Under the pieces are notes generated by a model. The model did no database searches. It was given only the letters and a program-made list of their open reading frames with translations, and had not been told where the DNA came from. Position numbers and translations under genes: made by a program. A DNA stretch of 64,000 nt from Ligula intestinalis (taxonomy: Eukaryota > Platyhelminthes > Cestoda > Diphyllobothriidea > Diphyllobothriidae). Location of the stretch: positions 22,254,321 through 22,318,320 of the forward strand of contig JAYGXS010000007.1 in NCBI GenBank assembly GCA_036362985.1. The letters are read 5' to 3'. Below, piece by piece: positions 10,225 through 20,750 of the stretch. Position 1 is the first letter of the stretch. Each line of letters starts with the position of its first letter.

Positions 10225-10980
10225 TTTTGTTGAAAAAATAGGCACAGCGTTCAAGGGATCCTATAAGTTAATCAGAATAACTACGCCTACTTAATTGAAT
10301 ACAGTAGTTATTAAGGTATACATAGACGAATAAAGATCGTTGTCTGGGACCAGTATTTTATTTTCTCAAGGTTTCCGGCTCTCACGCGAGGCCATTGTCA
10401 AGGAATGAAGACATACAACTCACTGCGTGCTTAAGTCAACTCTTCCGGGGTCGACATTGAGTTCCCTATGTCGCTCCACCGCGAGTGACCCCGAGCTCTG
10501 CCATAGCTCGCTCAACGCGAGATAGGAAACTAGGAGGTCGGTATGCTTATTAATAGCGCCCGCCTGCGAGTGCTATGCTTCCTGTAGTAGGCGTGAGACT
10601 CGGTTGGTGAGATTGCTGTACACGGCATCAAATTCGATGTACCAATTGACGCATGATTCATTGGAGTTAATGGTATCTACAAATTTGCGAGCTTTTCAAC
10701 ATGGCCAGAAGCCAATAACACAAGTTTGGGGCGGTGAACATTATGGTCAAGTTTCTACTGAATGCATGACAAATTGGGACAATTTTCATCGCCCCATACT
10801 TCTCATTGGTGTTAGTGTAGACATGTAGACGCCACTGCATGCAGAGGCACTGCATTGCAACTGCCATAGAGAATCTTGTAAACGAATTTTTTCTGCACCA
10901 ATAGACAATCCTATCCTTATGGGATTCAAGGTGATTTCGCAGGACAGTTGTTAGTTTCTGCACCATCTGTCTTTAGTGCT
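10225..10980 (-). mobile_element. Penelope-like relic with terminal region shared by 60.5-61.08 kb
   Basis: The block 10225-10660 matches 60690-61085 in inverted orientation. Shared strings include ATAGGCACAGCG, AGTTAATCAGAATAACTACG, CTCACGCGAGG and GAGTCTCACGCCTACTAC. A shorter copy of the outer part lies at 12900-12990. The minus strand near 10620-10590 encodes NRVSRLLQEA, a Penelope tail string also in the 60.7 kb copy. A hammerhead-like relic sits at 10371-10405. Upstream coding (10966-10667) is too degraded to assign. Confidence 0.5.
10371..10405 (-). ncRNA. degraded hammerhead-like motif
   Basis: Minus strand: TTGACAA in place of CUGAUGA, then TGGCCTCGCGTGAGAGCC (stem GGC/GCC), then GGAAACC. 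It aligns with the copy at 60905-60945. Core substitutions make activity unlikely. Confidence 0.35.
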
Positions 10981-11194
10981 TCCTCAGATTTCCTTCAACG
11001 AGTTCAAAAGCGTGTTTAAATTTTGATGTTGCTCGCCAGCTTTTCGTTTTGGGCGCTCTACCGCAACAATCTAGTTCGTTTTCCTTTTGTCTGACAACTC
11101 GACTTCTTACACATCGATATACGAACTTCCGAGGGTAAACATTTTCGGAAACAGTTTCGACAGTTTATATACTAAAACTGAGCTAGTTCTGTAT

Positions 11195-11370
11195 CATGTT
11201 ATCTGGCAGTGTAGGCAGACCCGATTTCCGGTAAAGACAAGGGAGACTGAAATGGCCAGTGTTTATTTAGTAGCGATTGTCAGTCAGCCATACTTAGACA
11301 CAAGTGGTGCTCCTTTCGAGCAAAATTCAGAAATGTGCGATAGACTGCTACTCACTCGCCGGCACTGACG
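11195..11370 (-). repeat. SINE copy, diverged
   Basis: The segment contains AAAGACAAGGGAGACTGAAATGGCC followed by a degenerate TGTCAGTCAGCCATACTTAG, the complement of the common SINE tail. The tRNA-like head is not clear. Confidence 0.5.
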
Positions 11371-11379
11371 TGTTTTAAG

Positions 11380-12600
11380 AAACATTTGAGATAATAATGA
11401 ATTTTTAAATTAAAAGTAATATAAAGATTCTAATAATTTGTTTAGAGGCATTTAATTTTGTAAGGAAGACTCAATCTCCGCAGACTTGCAAACTAGCTAT
11501 GAATTCGATGAATTCATATAAATATACTCGTCAGGTAAATTATATCAATTCAATTTGCTTCGTAGCAAAAGGACTTTTGCTAAATTTCATTGCACAGATT
11601 TCAGATATTGTATTACAATTAGTTTCAGATGGTCATTTAAAGATCGGCAAATGCATAACGATTTTCAGTGATTTTAAGCTTTTTTCCTTGAATGTAGATT
11701 CTATTTCGTGTGTAAATTAAAACCTTTAAGATAAAAGATTTTTTAAAAGCATGTACGAAAAACATGACCTTCGGATATTATTTCTGATGAAAATAGGCAC
11801 ATGGGCCATACTTCTAGACTAAATAGAACACCAAATTCATTGGCAATCTAAAACAACGCTCGTAACATAGTTTTGTTGTTGTTATGCCTTCGATTAATTT
11901 AATAACTTTCGCTAACAAGTCAACTCTTTCAAAACGCTTTAATTAGCCATTCAGTTGCCGAATATCTGTTTATGTTCCCTTTTTTTAAGGTTACTTAAAA
12001 AAGTGGTTCATCTCCTGTCTAGTCCGTTTCCAAATCACACATAAGCTTGATGAATGGTTAATAAATTTGTTCCTTACCTCCATAAAACTAATTTATCTTC
12101 GGTTAATGTTCCAACTAGTGAAAATGATAAATCAAAATGCGTTCAAAACATTTTACTGCATTTTATGTTAAAAAACATCAGGCGTTGCCAAATAATATTT
12201 TTTAATCCGAAATTGTTCTGAATTTTTTAAAAGAAGTCCACTTTCTTAGATCTGGTTTCAATTGTTTTTTAGCCAATTTTCCGGCTATGGGTATATTTCA
12301 AACGTTTCTTGCTTAAATTGCCTTTTTTTCAATAGCCCAACGCAGAAAAATGGAAGGTTTGGTTTCTTCATACTGACAAATTGAACAGAACGAGCAATTT
12401 GTCTTACTGTAAAGTTTTTTTTTCAGAATTCACCACTTTGATCAAAATAAAGTGACTCAATGTGTGCTAGACTTTCTTTTCCAACATTGATCATGACTTG
12501 CATTAATCGGCATATTGAGCTAGATGCTAGGGAGTAGTGTAACACTGGGTGATGAAGCCCAACTTTGTAGATACAACGACTGACTGAACAGTTTTTATGT
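11380..12600. other. AT-rich segment without recognised gene
   Basis: Strongly AT-rich with many homopolymer runs, stops in all frames and no repeat that I can match elsewhere in the window. It may be intron or 5' flank of the glycosyltransferase gene at 13.07 kb. Confidence 0.6.
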
Positions 12601-12605
12601 CTGCC

Positions 12606-12690
12606 CTTCCCAATTACAGCCACCATTGAAAAACTACACAATTCGCTTCCTAAATTTCAGTTCGGTGGCATGTCCAATGAATGGCAACAT
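12606..12690 (+). repeat. partial duplicate of the glycosyltransferase exon start
   Basis: The sequence TTACAGCCACCATTGAAAAA and following bases (ACTACACAATTCGCTTCC, CGGTGGCATGTC) match 13063-13123 (TTACAGCCGCCAATTAACAA, ACTACACAATTCGCTTCG, CGGCGGTATGTC). The duplicate includes the polypyrimidine tract and AG acceptor and about 55 bases of exon, then diverges. A Penelope-related terminal block (12900-12990) lies between the two copies. Confidence 0.7.
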
Positions 12691-13067
12691 ACAAACGCAA
12701 ACGCGAGAGTCCAACCCCAGACCTTTTTATCAGAAGTGTAACGCTTTTCACATTAAGCCACGGGCTTTAGACCGGGAGGTACTGATGTTCATTGCCTAAC
12801 GTTCACCGATCGCATACGGAACTCACCCACTCGGCTCTGCGTTCGGGCCTCACCAACTAAACAAAGTTAATCTTAACCACGGGAAGCTAAGCATTTCCAT
12901 GTTGGGGTTGCAATGTTGATAAAATAGGCAAAGCGTCTAACTGATTCTGTAAGTTAATCAGCACAACTATGCCTAATAAAATGCATAACATATTTATTTA
13001 AGGATATAAATTTATCTAGCTAAAGTAAGCGAACAGTTAAATGCGTCTACCCTTCTGCCTTTTACAG

Positions 13068-14198
13068 CCGCCAATTAACAACTACACAATTCGCTTCGTA
13101 AATATCAGTACGGCGGTATGTCGCGGCAAAAAACGAATAAACAGACAGACCCAACAGGGTCCCGAAATGATTGTGGTTGTGAAGTCCGCCATTTACAATT
13201 TTGGGAGTCGACGCCAACTGCGCATGCTATTCGCAGATATGGCCCAGGAGGGCCGTGGGCTGCGACGACACCTCAGCCTGGTTTTCTCCGTAGGCCAGCC
13301 AAGACGGGCCGAAGACAACTTCTTCCAGCGGGACGGATTCAATATCACCCTGCCAGAGCGGGCAGGTGAGGCCCTCGTCAACATCGCTTCTCATCACGCG
13401 GACCTAACGCGAGACCTACAGAAGGAGATGGAAATAAATGACGACCTGCTGATTGGTGACTATGAGGACACCTACTACAACCTCACTCTGAAGATGCACC
13501 ACACCTTCGTTTGGGCGGCTGCTTTCTGTCGGCCGACGGCTGGCCAACAATTTCCACTCTTCATCTTTCTGGACGATGACTTCTCCTTCAATGTGGCCAA
13601 TCTGTTAGAGGTGCTGAGGAGCAGTGAGCCAGTGGAAGCGATGCAAAGGCGTCTGCTGATTGGAAATAACAGGCGAAACATGCCCACCGTGCGATCCTAT
13701 CCAGTCGGTCCCTACCAGAAGTGGGCTCTGTCGAAGCGGGAGGTGCCCGCTCCGCGACTTCCTGCCCACTGCAACGGCGCCTTCTACATCATCGATTACA
13801 AGTCCGTGGAGGACCTTGCGATTGCAATGTACTTCACAGCTACCATACCCATAGACGATGTATGGTTGGGCCTGGTGATGAGTAGGCTGGGTCTGGAGTT
13901 CAGTAAACCTCACCCGAATATCTACAACCCTAGGCCATCAGCGGACGCAGACACCTCGATATTCGCCTCTCTTGAAGTCTTTTTCAGAAGCAGGCACGAT
14001 AAGCGGATGCTTGAACGGCTGCCAGTGGAGAGACGAAAAGAAATCCCACCAAAGCCGAAGCCGCTGCCCAAGCCGGAGCTAGAGCCGAAGCCAGTACCGA
14101 AGCCGGAAACGAAGCTCGAGCCAAAGCCTGAGCCGATGCCGGAGCTTAAGCCGGAACCGAAGACGATGCCGGTTCCGAAGCCCACAGTAGCACCATAG
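13068..14198 (+). CDS. GT31 beta-1,3-galactosyltransferase-like, last exon
   Basis: An open frame to the stop at 14198 encodes a Golgi-type GT31 (Galactosyl_T family) domain that transfers a sugar to a glycan acceptor. Visible blocks in order: VVVKSAIYNFGSRRQLR (N-terminal strand), then LVFSVGQPR, IGDYEDTYYNLTLKM, a DxD metal site in FIFLDDDFSF, PVGPYQKWALSKREVPA, HCNGAFYIIDYKSVEDL and PIDDVWLGLVMSRLG. In the last block the usual Glu-Asp-Val reads Asp-Asp-Val. A pyrimidine tract and CAG at 13045-13067 look like a splice acceptor, so I start the exon at 13068. An in-frame ATG at 13041 would give a 385-codon single-exon form. Upstream exons with a membrane anchor were not found. The C-terminal 50 residues are a Lys-Pro-Glu repeat not typical of the family. 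Confidence 0.85.
   Translation, partial: PPINNYTIRFVNISTAVCRGKKRINRQTQQGPEMIVVVKSAIYNFGSRRQLRMLFADMAQEGRGLRRHLSLVFSVGQPRRAEDNFFQRDGFNITLPERAGEALVNIASHHADLTRDLQKEMEINDDLLIGDYEDTYYNLTLKMHHTFVWAAAFCRPTAGQQFPLFIFLDDDFSFNVANLLEVLRSSEPVEAMQRRLLIGNNRRNMPTVRSYPVGPYQKWALSKREVPAPRLPAHCNGAFYIIDYKSVEDLAIAMYFTATIPIDDVWLGLVMSRLGLEFSKPHPNIYNPRPSADADTSIFASLEVFFRSRHDKRMLERLPVERRKEIPPKPKPLPKPELEPKPVPKPETKLEPKPEPMPELKPEPKTMPVPKPTVAP
14030..14198 (+). repeat. in-frame KPxP/KPE minisatellite encoding the protein tail
   Basis: Degenerate 12-18 bp units (AAGCCGGAGC, AAGCCGAAGC and so on) encode PKPKPLPKPELEPKPVPKPE and similar to the stop. The units repeat lysine-proline with glutamate, giving an extended charged tail. 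The opposite strand is also open here but shows no recognisable protein. Confidence 0.85.
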
Positions 14199-14559
14199 CA
14201 GGCCAGAACAGAATGGCGCACCTAGACAACGGCCTGAAAATTGTATCATCAGGCAAACAAATTGGTTCATTTTTTTCTTTCAGCGCCGTTACTGATAATC
14301 ACTGTGCGGCGATGGCTCTTACCGCTCGTCTTTTAACAAGTCAATTGCGGCAAACATTACGCACTCGATTTCTTAATTTTTCTTAACTGTCAAGAAAAAT
14401 ACGGCAGCAGCAGCAATTTTTCTGTAGATAACTTGAACTTTCTAACTAATAAAGTGTCCAAGTAAAAGGTGGCTCAACAGTGTAGTACAGGAGGCATTTA
14501 CCAAAACAAGCGAGCATGCGAGTGTCAGGAGTTAACTCAGAAGAAGCAGAGGTGATCGC

Positions 14560-15010
14560 CAGAACGGATGTTTAATTCGCCTGACGTTTCGAAATTCGTA
14601 GCGTATCCTTCATCAGAGACATTAGCAGAAATGGGTAATTTATGCACTGTGAGTTGCTGTATTTATAGGATACAATCACTATGCTAGTGTGCACTTATGA
14701 CCATGAACAACTCTTCTATCGAGCATAATTGTCCACTTGTTCGCTAATGGCTTGGATGGCAAGCGTGCAGGCAGTGACCTGCTGAATTTGCATTACTTGT
14801 GCTGGACTCGGAGGTGATGATTGCGAGAATTTCGGCTTCATCAAATTTGAAGGTGTTCTCAGGTCTCATCGAGTGTGCCATAACTTGAGAATTGGTGGAA
14901 TTTTTCCGCACGGGAGGCATCAACAGACTGCTGTGTTCTGTACAGATATCCAAAGCGTTCACCGGGTGGCCTCGCGTTGTTTTGCACACACCCGAAATGC
15001 TGAGCACTCG
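14560..15010 (-). mobile_element. Penelope-like 3' fragment with hammerhead motif
   Basis: The minus strand near 14880-14800 encodes TRPE/NTFKFDEAEILAIIT (MRPENTFKFDEAEILA), matching the post-GIY-YIG segment of Penelope-like polyproteins (HTFKF, AEIL). The hammerhead motif lies downstream on the same strand at 14579-14620, as in the 2.1 kb copy. Confidence 0.6.
14579..14620 (-). ncRNA. hammerhead ribozyme motif, minimal stem III
   Basis: Minus strand: GTCT, CTGATGA, an imperfect stem II (GGATACG against CGAATTTC), GAAAC, GTC, AGGC. All core bases are intact. Stem I pairs GTCT with AGGC through one G-U pair, and stem III is the loop-free AC/GU type seen at 2137-2179. Confidence 0.65.
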
Positions 15011-15078
15011 CCTAATGCTTGCTTAATATTTTTGGTGGAATCGCTAGCTCTAGTTTATGAGAGACCTCAAAATTTAGC

Positions 15079-15245
15079 AACGAGCTGGTAGCTCAATGGT
15101 TAGAGCGTTAGACTCTGGTTGCAAAAAGGTCGTGAGTTCTAGCCTCGGGTGGTGCACCATTTGGGGTTGGGCATGAATAAGCTGACGACGTTTAATAAAC
15201 CCAAAATGGGCATTTTAGTCTCCCCTGTGTTTGCCGGCAATACTA
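15079..15245 (+). repeat. tRNA-derived SINE, well preserved
   Basis: Head: GAGCTGGTAGCTCAATGGTT then AGAGCGTTAGACTCTGGTTG (A-box-like TAGCTCAATGG), then GGTCGTGAGTTCTAG (B-box-like, compare GGTTCGAATCC). The tail has TGGGCATGAATAAGCTGACGACG, AAATGGGCATTTTAGTCTCC and TTTGCCGGCAATACTATCTG. It serves as the reference for the other copies. The head resembles a tRNA but the anticodon and acceptor stems do not close, so it is not a tRNA gene. Confidence 0.8.
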
Positions 15246-15339
15246 TCTGCCCCAAATTGAGGCAGATGTTCGCATCTCAAGCATGTGTGTAGATAGAGGA
15301 GGAGAAGACGTTCCGATCACCGGAATCATAATTTTACTC

Positions 15340-15381
15340 GTCTGAGCTTTCGGACTGTTTCTGAAGTCCCTCGTCAGCGAC
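15340..15381 (-). ncRNA. hammerhead ribozyme motif with perfect stem II
   Basis: Minus strand: GTCG, CTGACGA, GGGACTTCAGAAACAGTCC (stem GGACT/AGTCC, eight-base loop), GAAAG, CTC, AGAC. U7 is C, which hammerheads tolerate. Stem III is again two pairs without a loop (AG/CU). Stem I has GTC/GAC with an A-G mismatch at the cleavage end. A degraded relative lies near 41850-41930. Confidence 0.65.
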
Positions 15382-15849
15382 AAAACGGCGTCAACGTAAG
15401 ACAAGCAACAGTTATAGGAGTCAGGGGCTGAGCAACCGTTTAATAGGGAGGGGTCAATCAATCACCAGTGCTGGCGCCAAATCGATAAATCGATTGACTG
15501 AGTTCTCATCCGAGTTGCAGGTGCATGTATGCGTGAACCAAGCGCGTGCTGGTAACAGGACATGCCAACGGTTGATTGGAGCCCGGACCTCGAATAAGAG
15601 CTCCAGCAATCAATTTATCGATCTGTTGCCAGCATACATCGTCTTGTGCAGCATCTCCCGACTGGTGCCACTGCTGGCTGATTTCCCCCCACATCGCACG
15701 TTGCTGCGCCCACGAATGAGATTGGTCACGAGTTGAACATCGCAACTGCAAGAACAATTGAATGCGCCTGCGCCTCGGATGAAAACTCCATCAATCGATT
15801 TACTGATCTGATGTGGGCAACCCTCCCCAATCGTACATTACATGCAGAG

Positions 15850-18540
15850 GATTTTTGGTTCACTGGTATAACAGATCGGTCCCAAACTATAATTTGGGCG
15901 CCCTGTTCACTTATATGATTAACAGAGTCCAAACATCGTTAGTTTCCCTTTAATAGAAATATTGGTTAGGCATGCATAAAAGACATTTGACCCACTTGGT
16001 GTGCAGCCAACCTTTATATTTATATTATTATACTAGCCTGAGGATGAATGATCGAAAACTTTTGTGCCTCTAGATTGATTATATTAGCAAATGTTTTAAA
16101 ACGCAATTGACTGCAATACCCACGTGCGTTGTAAAGCTGAACACCAGTGTTCAAAATGCAAGTCTTATCAGACCAAATGCAAACCATTGTCATTCATACA
16201 TAAAGAGGATTGACGAAGGCGTAATCTAATGAAAATTCCGAATTTATTTAACGGAAGAGAAGGGGAAAAATTCATCAACGGGAAGATAAATGATTTAACG
16301 CATCTATTCAGTACAAAGCTTGTTTAACAAGCTGGACGAACTAGAGAACGAGGTTGATGAGGTGAAACCAGACATCATGGCTTTCACTGAAACCTGCTTT
16401 TCGACAGATTTCCCTGATTCCGAAATATCACTCAGAGGATATCAGCTTTTAAGGAAAGACAGAGCAAATGGATGGAGGAATTATAGTCGATGTAACTTGT
16501 TAGCTGACGGCCCTGACTGAAGTACCTATCCCTGCACGACATTATCATATCTGCTAAGTATGCCAGACCACTGACACTTTCGATGACATACCGCCCGCCA
16601 AACCAGACTCCTGACCAAGAAATTACGCTCACAGCGAAATTGTACAAGGGCAGTTAGAAAAGACATCCTTATCGTTGGGGGCTTTTACGCTCCTGGTGTT
16701 GATTGGCAAACATGTACTGCACATGGTCCCCCAGACAACTTCAATCCTAAGATACTACAATGGGCCACAGAAAAACTGCTCTGCCAGATCATCGCATTTG
16801 GAACAGGGGCTAGTGAAGGATAACGGTTGAGCTGTCTTTACCTTATCTTTACCCAGGAGGAGGAATCTGTGATGGACCTGCAGGATCGACCCCCATTAGC
16901 GTCAAGCAACCATATTATGATGTATTTTGAGAACTCGCTCTTTTCCAAACCTTATTTCTTTGATACGTGGGAAAGTTACATTTGGCAGAACAATTATTCG
17001 CTCATGAGAAGAGAAATGTCAGAGGCATCCTGGGAAATAGAACTCAATGGCGGAGCAAATGAACAGTGGAGGACCTTTAGCTCGACGCTGAAGAGGACTG
17101 TTTACCCCAACTGTCCTTTGAGAAAGCAGACAAGCACAAATCGCCCGAATTGGATAAACACAAACTTGCAGGCCACTTTCAAAAAAGAAACCGCTTTTGC
17201 GGGCGTTGCAGACTAACCGGCTCCGATAAACCCTTACGGGAATATAAGCAATAATGTAACGTTTGTAATAGTGAATCTACTAAACTGCGCAAGTAATACG
17301 AGTTGACCATATTACACAACTCGTTGGAACAGCCCAGGATTCTGGATAGCTGTATAAGAAGCACGAAAGATATCAAGAGCTGATCCTTGCCTTAAGGCCA
17401 GCAGATGGAAAACTGGCGAACGAAGACCAGTTTAAAGCCTCCATTCTCTCTGATTTCTTTAAATCCGTCTTCACCCGAGTCCCTCCGCTCATTGATAGAT
17501 ATCTTCGCCCTTATTCTCCTTCTCATTGCCCGAAATGGGGGCAGAATTACTCCACCTTAAGCCTGCCAAATCACCAGGGCCGGATACAATTTCTGCCCTC
17601 GCGCTAAAAGAAATGGCGAACGGACTGTGCAAATCCGTGGCTGCCATCTTCCAGAGTTCTCTTGAAGAAGCTGAATTCCCGAAAGAATGGAAGTGGGCAA
17701 ACGTCACCCCGATCTATAAGAGAGGTTCATGACCTGATTGTGCAAATTATTGTCGTGTAAGTCTAACTTAAATCGCGTGTATACTAATGGAGCGCATTAT
17801 CAAGAGGCAATTAATGGGATTCCTGGAAAGCAACAAAATATTATGCGATGGACAACACGGCTTTCGTCCAGGATGCTCTTTTCTCACAAGTGCTTTTTAC
17901 TCGCTCGAGAAGTGCACAAGGGCCACAGAAAGAGCTATCTAATTGATGTCATATTTATCGACTTCAAGAAGGCCTTCAATAGTGTACCGCACAGGCTTCT
18001 TCTGTGGAAGATTTGGGGCGTGGGAATTCAAGGAAAAATTTTAAACGGATCAGCAGTTTCTTGTCCCTCAGAGAACAGGGGTCGTTGTTGGAACCTCAAC
18101 CTCGGAATAGACAAAGGTAGAAATTGGTGTACCGCAAGGCTCAGTTTCGGGCGCGTTACTTTTCCTTTTCAACGTAAAGGGCTGCCTCAATGACCTTGAT
18201 TGCGCAGCTGCCATGTTTGCGGATGACATAAAAATCTGGACTGAAGTTAGCTGCGCTGACGACGCAAAGAGGTAACAGTTGAATACCAATTAACTGGTTA
18301 TCTGGTCGTCCTCGTGGCTTCTTAATTATACACCTAAACCCGGATCGAAATGTGCTGCAGAAACACAGTTATTTTATCAATGAAGCCGCACTTAAAGAGG
18401 TTGATGCGCACAACGATCTAGGCATGTGGACAACCGCGATTTTGATGCTAAGAGAGCAGTGTAAGAAGGCCACCAAGAAGGCAACCGGTACCCTGCACTG
18501 GATAAGACGAGCGTTCAAAATAAATAATTATATTTGATAT
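15850..18540 (+). mobile_element. CR1/Jockey-type LINE, degraded, endonuclease and RT
   Basis: An apurinic-type endonuclease begins near 16320: LFNKLDELENEVDEVKPD then MAFTETCFSTDFPDSE (the Thr-Glu-Thr motif of EEP nucleases). The reverse transcriptase starts near 17526 with LLHLKPAKSPGPDTISALAL, then FPKEWKWANVTPIYKRGS, IDVIFIDFKKAFNSVPH near 17940 and an MFADDIKIW motif C near 18215. A tail with NEAALKEVDAHNDLG lies at 18352-18537. Many stops and frameshifts break it. The catalytic FADD is intact in one frame. The region 15850-17082 is repeated in inverted orientation at 27373-29105. Confidence 0.85.
16033..16072 (+). ncRNA. hammerhead-like motif, two core changes
   Basis: Plus strand: CCTGAGGATGAATGATCGAA then AACTTTTGTGCC. 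Against the copy at 28766-28800, U7 is G and the base closing stem III is G. It is probably inactive. Confidence 0.5.
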
Positions 18541-20084
18541 TTTAGGCCCATAGGGCCTCGTTATTGCAAACTTAGTGCTGTGGAAAGATAAAAATACAAA
18601 GTTGATAAATGCTGCTCTCCGCCATTGACCACATAGGCAGCGAGAGCGCTTAGTAATGTAGGCAGATAAATTCATATTCACCAACCTATCGTCCTTTTAA
18701 AATAAGAGTCAACACTCTTTGAGACGCATGGTGAACTAAGGAGGAATAAAAAAATAAATTGTTTATTTAAGGCCCAAGGGACACTTTCATTACAAACGTA
18801 GTGCTATAGTGAAAATAAGAAAATAAAAATAGTGACGATTAGCAACGAACTCTTATAAAATCATTATCTGGGCAATTAGAAACTCCTACATCGGTGGATG
18901 AATTCAGCGAGCCAGCGATTTCCATAAAAAATGTAGGAGAAAAAACTGCCTTAATGCTTAGCATGGTATGGCATGATGCAGTTAGATGGGATCCTGCTGT
19001 TGAGGGTTTGGGACAATTATTGCCATGTGAAAAATAATATAGCGGTGAATTAAGAAGGGGTCATCTGGGACAACAGGAGAAGACAGTTGAAGTCAAAGCG
19101 ACATCACCGAAATGCGACCCACCAGACTCCAGAGTCCACCGAAAAGTTGGCGACCAAGCGATAACCATCAATAGCGACCTCAAAATTCACCGCTAAGGTT
19201 GCAAAATGGAGAAGAGATTGCAGCATTTGAAAGTGATGCTTGACTCTGCAGAGGAAATTGCTTCCATATTTAGAAACCATTTTTACTATCCTGAGAAGAG
19301 CTTCAAATGACAAGAGACCGTTTTCGAAATCAACAAGTTGCTTGTTTGGAAAGGGAACAGACAGTAACGACTTTATTTCCTCCAAACTTAAATGCTTACA
19401 TAACTTGCCTTTGCAAATTGATAATGTAGTAGACAACCTTATTTTGAGTGGAAGATTGTTTTAAATAAAATCATATTTGGAGGCAAAATAGCGAGAACGG
19501 TTAGATGTGGAGCTACGGGATGGTAAAATTATCATGCAAAAGTTACGAGTGGCGTAAGGTCGGTTTACCGGAATAAAATCGTTAATTTGTGGGAGATTAG
19601 GACTATTGTTAACGCAAAACAGAAAACTTTTACCAGCTTCGAGTCTTCTTACCCACAGAAATGTAATGTTTGCTAACTGATATCGATCTGTATAAGAAAT
19701 ACCAGACCCAGAAAGAGAAAATATTTTACGAGAGAAAACTCGTTGAACCTTTTCAATCTTGCTACGGTAACTCGTGTTCATGAGACCAAAAAGTCGACAG
19801 CAGTTTTTGAGTATAGGGAGAACAAACATGCGGTATATTTTTAACCTTATTTCTGGAAGGAAAGAAATTGTGCGATATAAACCCACCTAGCTGTGCGACC
19901 TTGGCAGAAATTCGATCTGCATGAGGTGATAATGCAAGCTTTTTCGCGTATGACCCAAATGCTTTATCGAATATCGTTCTAACAGTGGACTATTTTGGAA
20001 GATAATGCGTCCAGGAAGCTTTGCGGGACCACTGCATATGAAACTACATTTGGGTGGAGAAAACTCAATCTGCCATGTGGCGCT

Positions 20085-20750
20085 CCAACTCGAGAGGGTA
20101 CGCCCCTAGTAGCATTTCTCTAGAGCGATGCTCTTCATCAGTAGGCGTAAAAGTTTATCATAGTACTTCGTCAGGTGATTGGCTTATCGTCATTGCTTCT
20201 CTGTATACGCATACGCCCAGGTGCGCGTGTTACTCGCACGCGCGTACCACGTCCCGTAGCATTCAGAAAATCAATAGAGCCGGTACAACGGTCGAAAGCA
20301 GTTTGGCCCGTCGTGGCCGCCGGGCTTTCTATACAAAAACACTCAAACCACACCTGACCCAAATTCCGACCGTTTGATAAGTGCATTCGCCCGCGGAGCC
20401 CGCAGCCATACCATCCTCTACCCGCGGGCCAGGGAGCGCGCTCAAGCGACTGCGAAATAAGGGGGGAGGGGTGAGTGGAGTTACTGGTAGGGGGAGGGCG
20501 GCGTTCGCGCGGCCGGGTACCAGTTATGTTTACTGACAGGCGTGACCAGGTGTCTGTCACTGCCACAACAGCGCGCCTCGTGGAAATGGATCGATAAATT
20601 TTGCTGATAACGCCTGCGCGCTCTCGGACACCATGCGAAGGCTTTGCAAGGGGTGAGAGGGGTAGGAAAACCTTACAGCAAGCGCGCACGCGTTTGGTGC
20701 GTACGTTTGCATGGGGCACAGAAAAGCCCGGTAGAGCAGAAAACTCCGGT
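20085..20750. mobile_element. GC-rich insertion within the LINE
   Basis: The LINE reading frame ANLWTS (20790-20750) and its continuation TWQIEFSP (20085-20060) are separated by about 665 bp of foreign, much more GC-rich sequence. The insertion has CTGATGA, an AGAGC/GCTCT hairpin and GAAATGC on the minus strand (20111-20141), which is hammerhead-like. It could be a solo terminal region of a Penelope-like element. I found no matching copy elsewhere in the window and no clear target duplication. Confidence 0.6.
20111..20141 (-). ncRNA. hammerhead-like motif
   Basis: Minus strand: CTGATGA, AGAGCATCGCTCT as a perfect five-pair stem with three-base loop, then AGAGAAATGC. The spacing between stem II and GAAA is longer than standard by two or three bases, so it may be a degraded hammerhead. 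Confidence 0.35.

Noticed and set aside
13605..14270. Antisense frames over the glycosyltransferase exon
   Set aside because: They mirror the KPE repeat (Gly/Ser/Phe runs) and have no splice or homology support.
16320..16520. Host endonuclease gene
   Set aside because: The KLDELENEVDEV/TET motif is a LINE endonuclease and recurs in an inverted copy at 28.15 kb.
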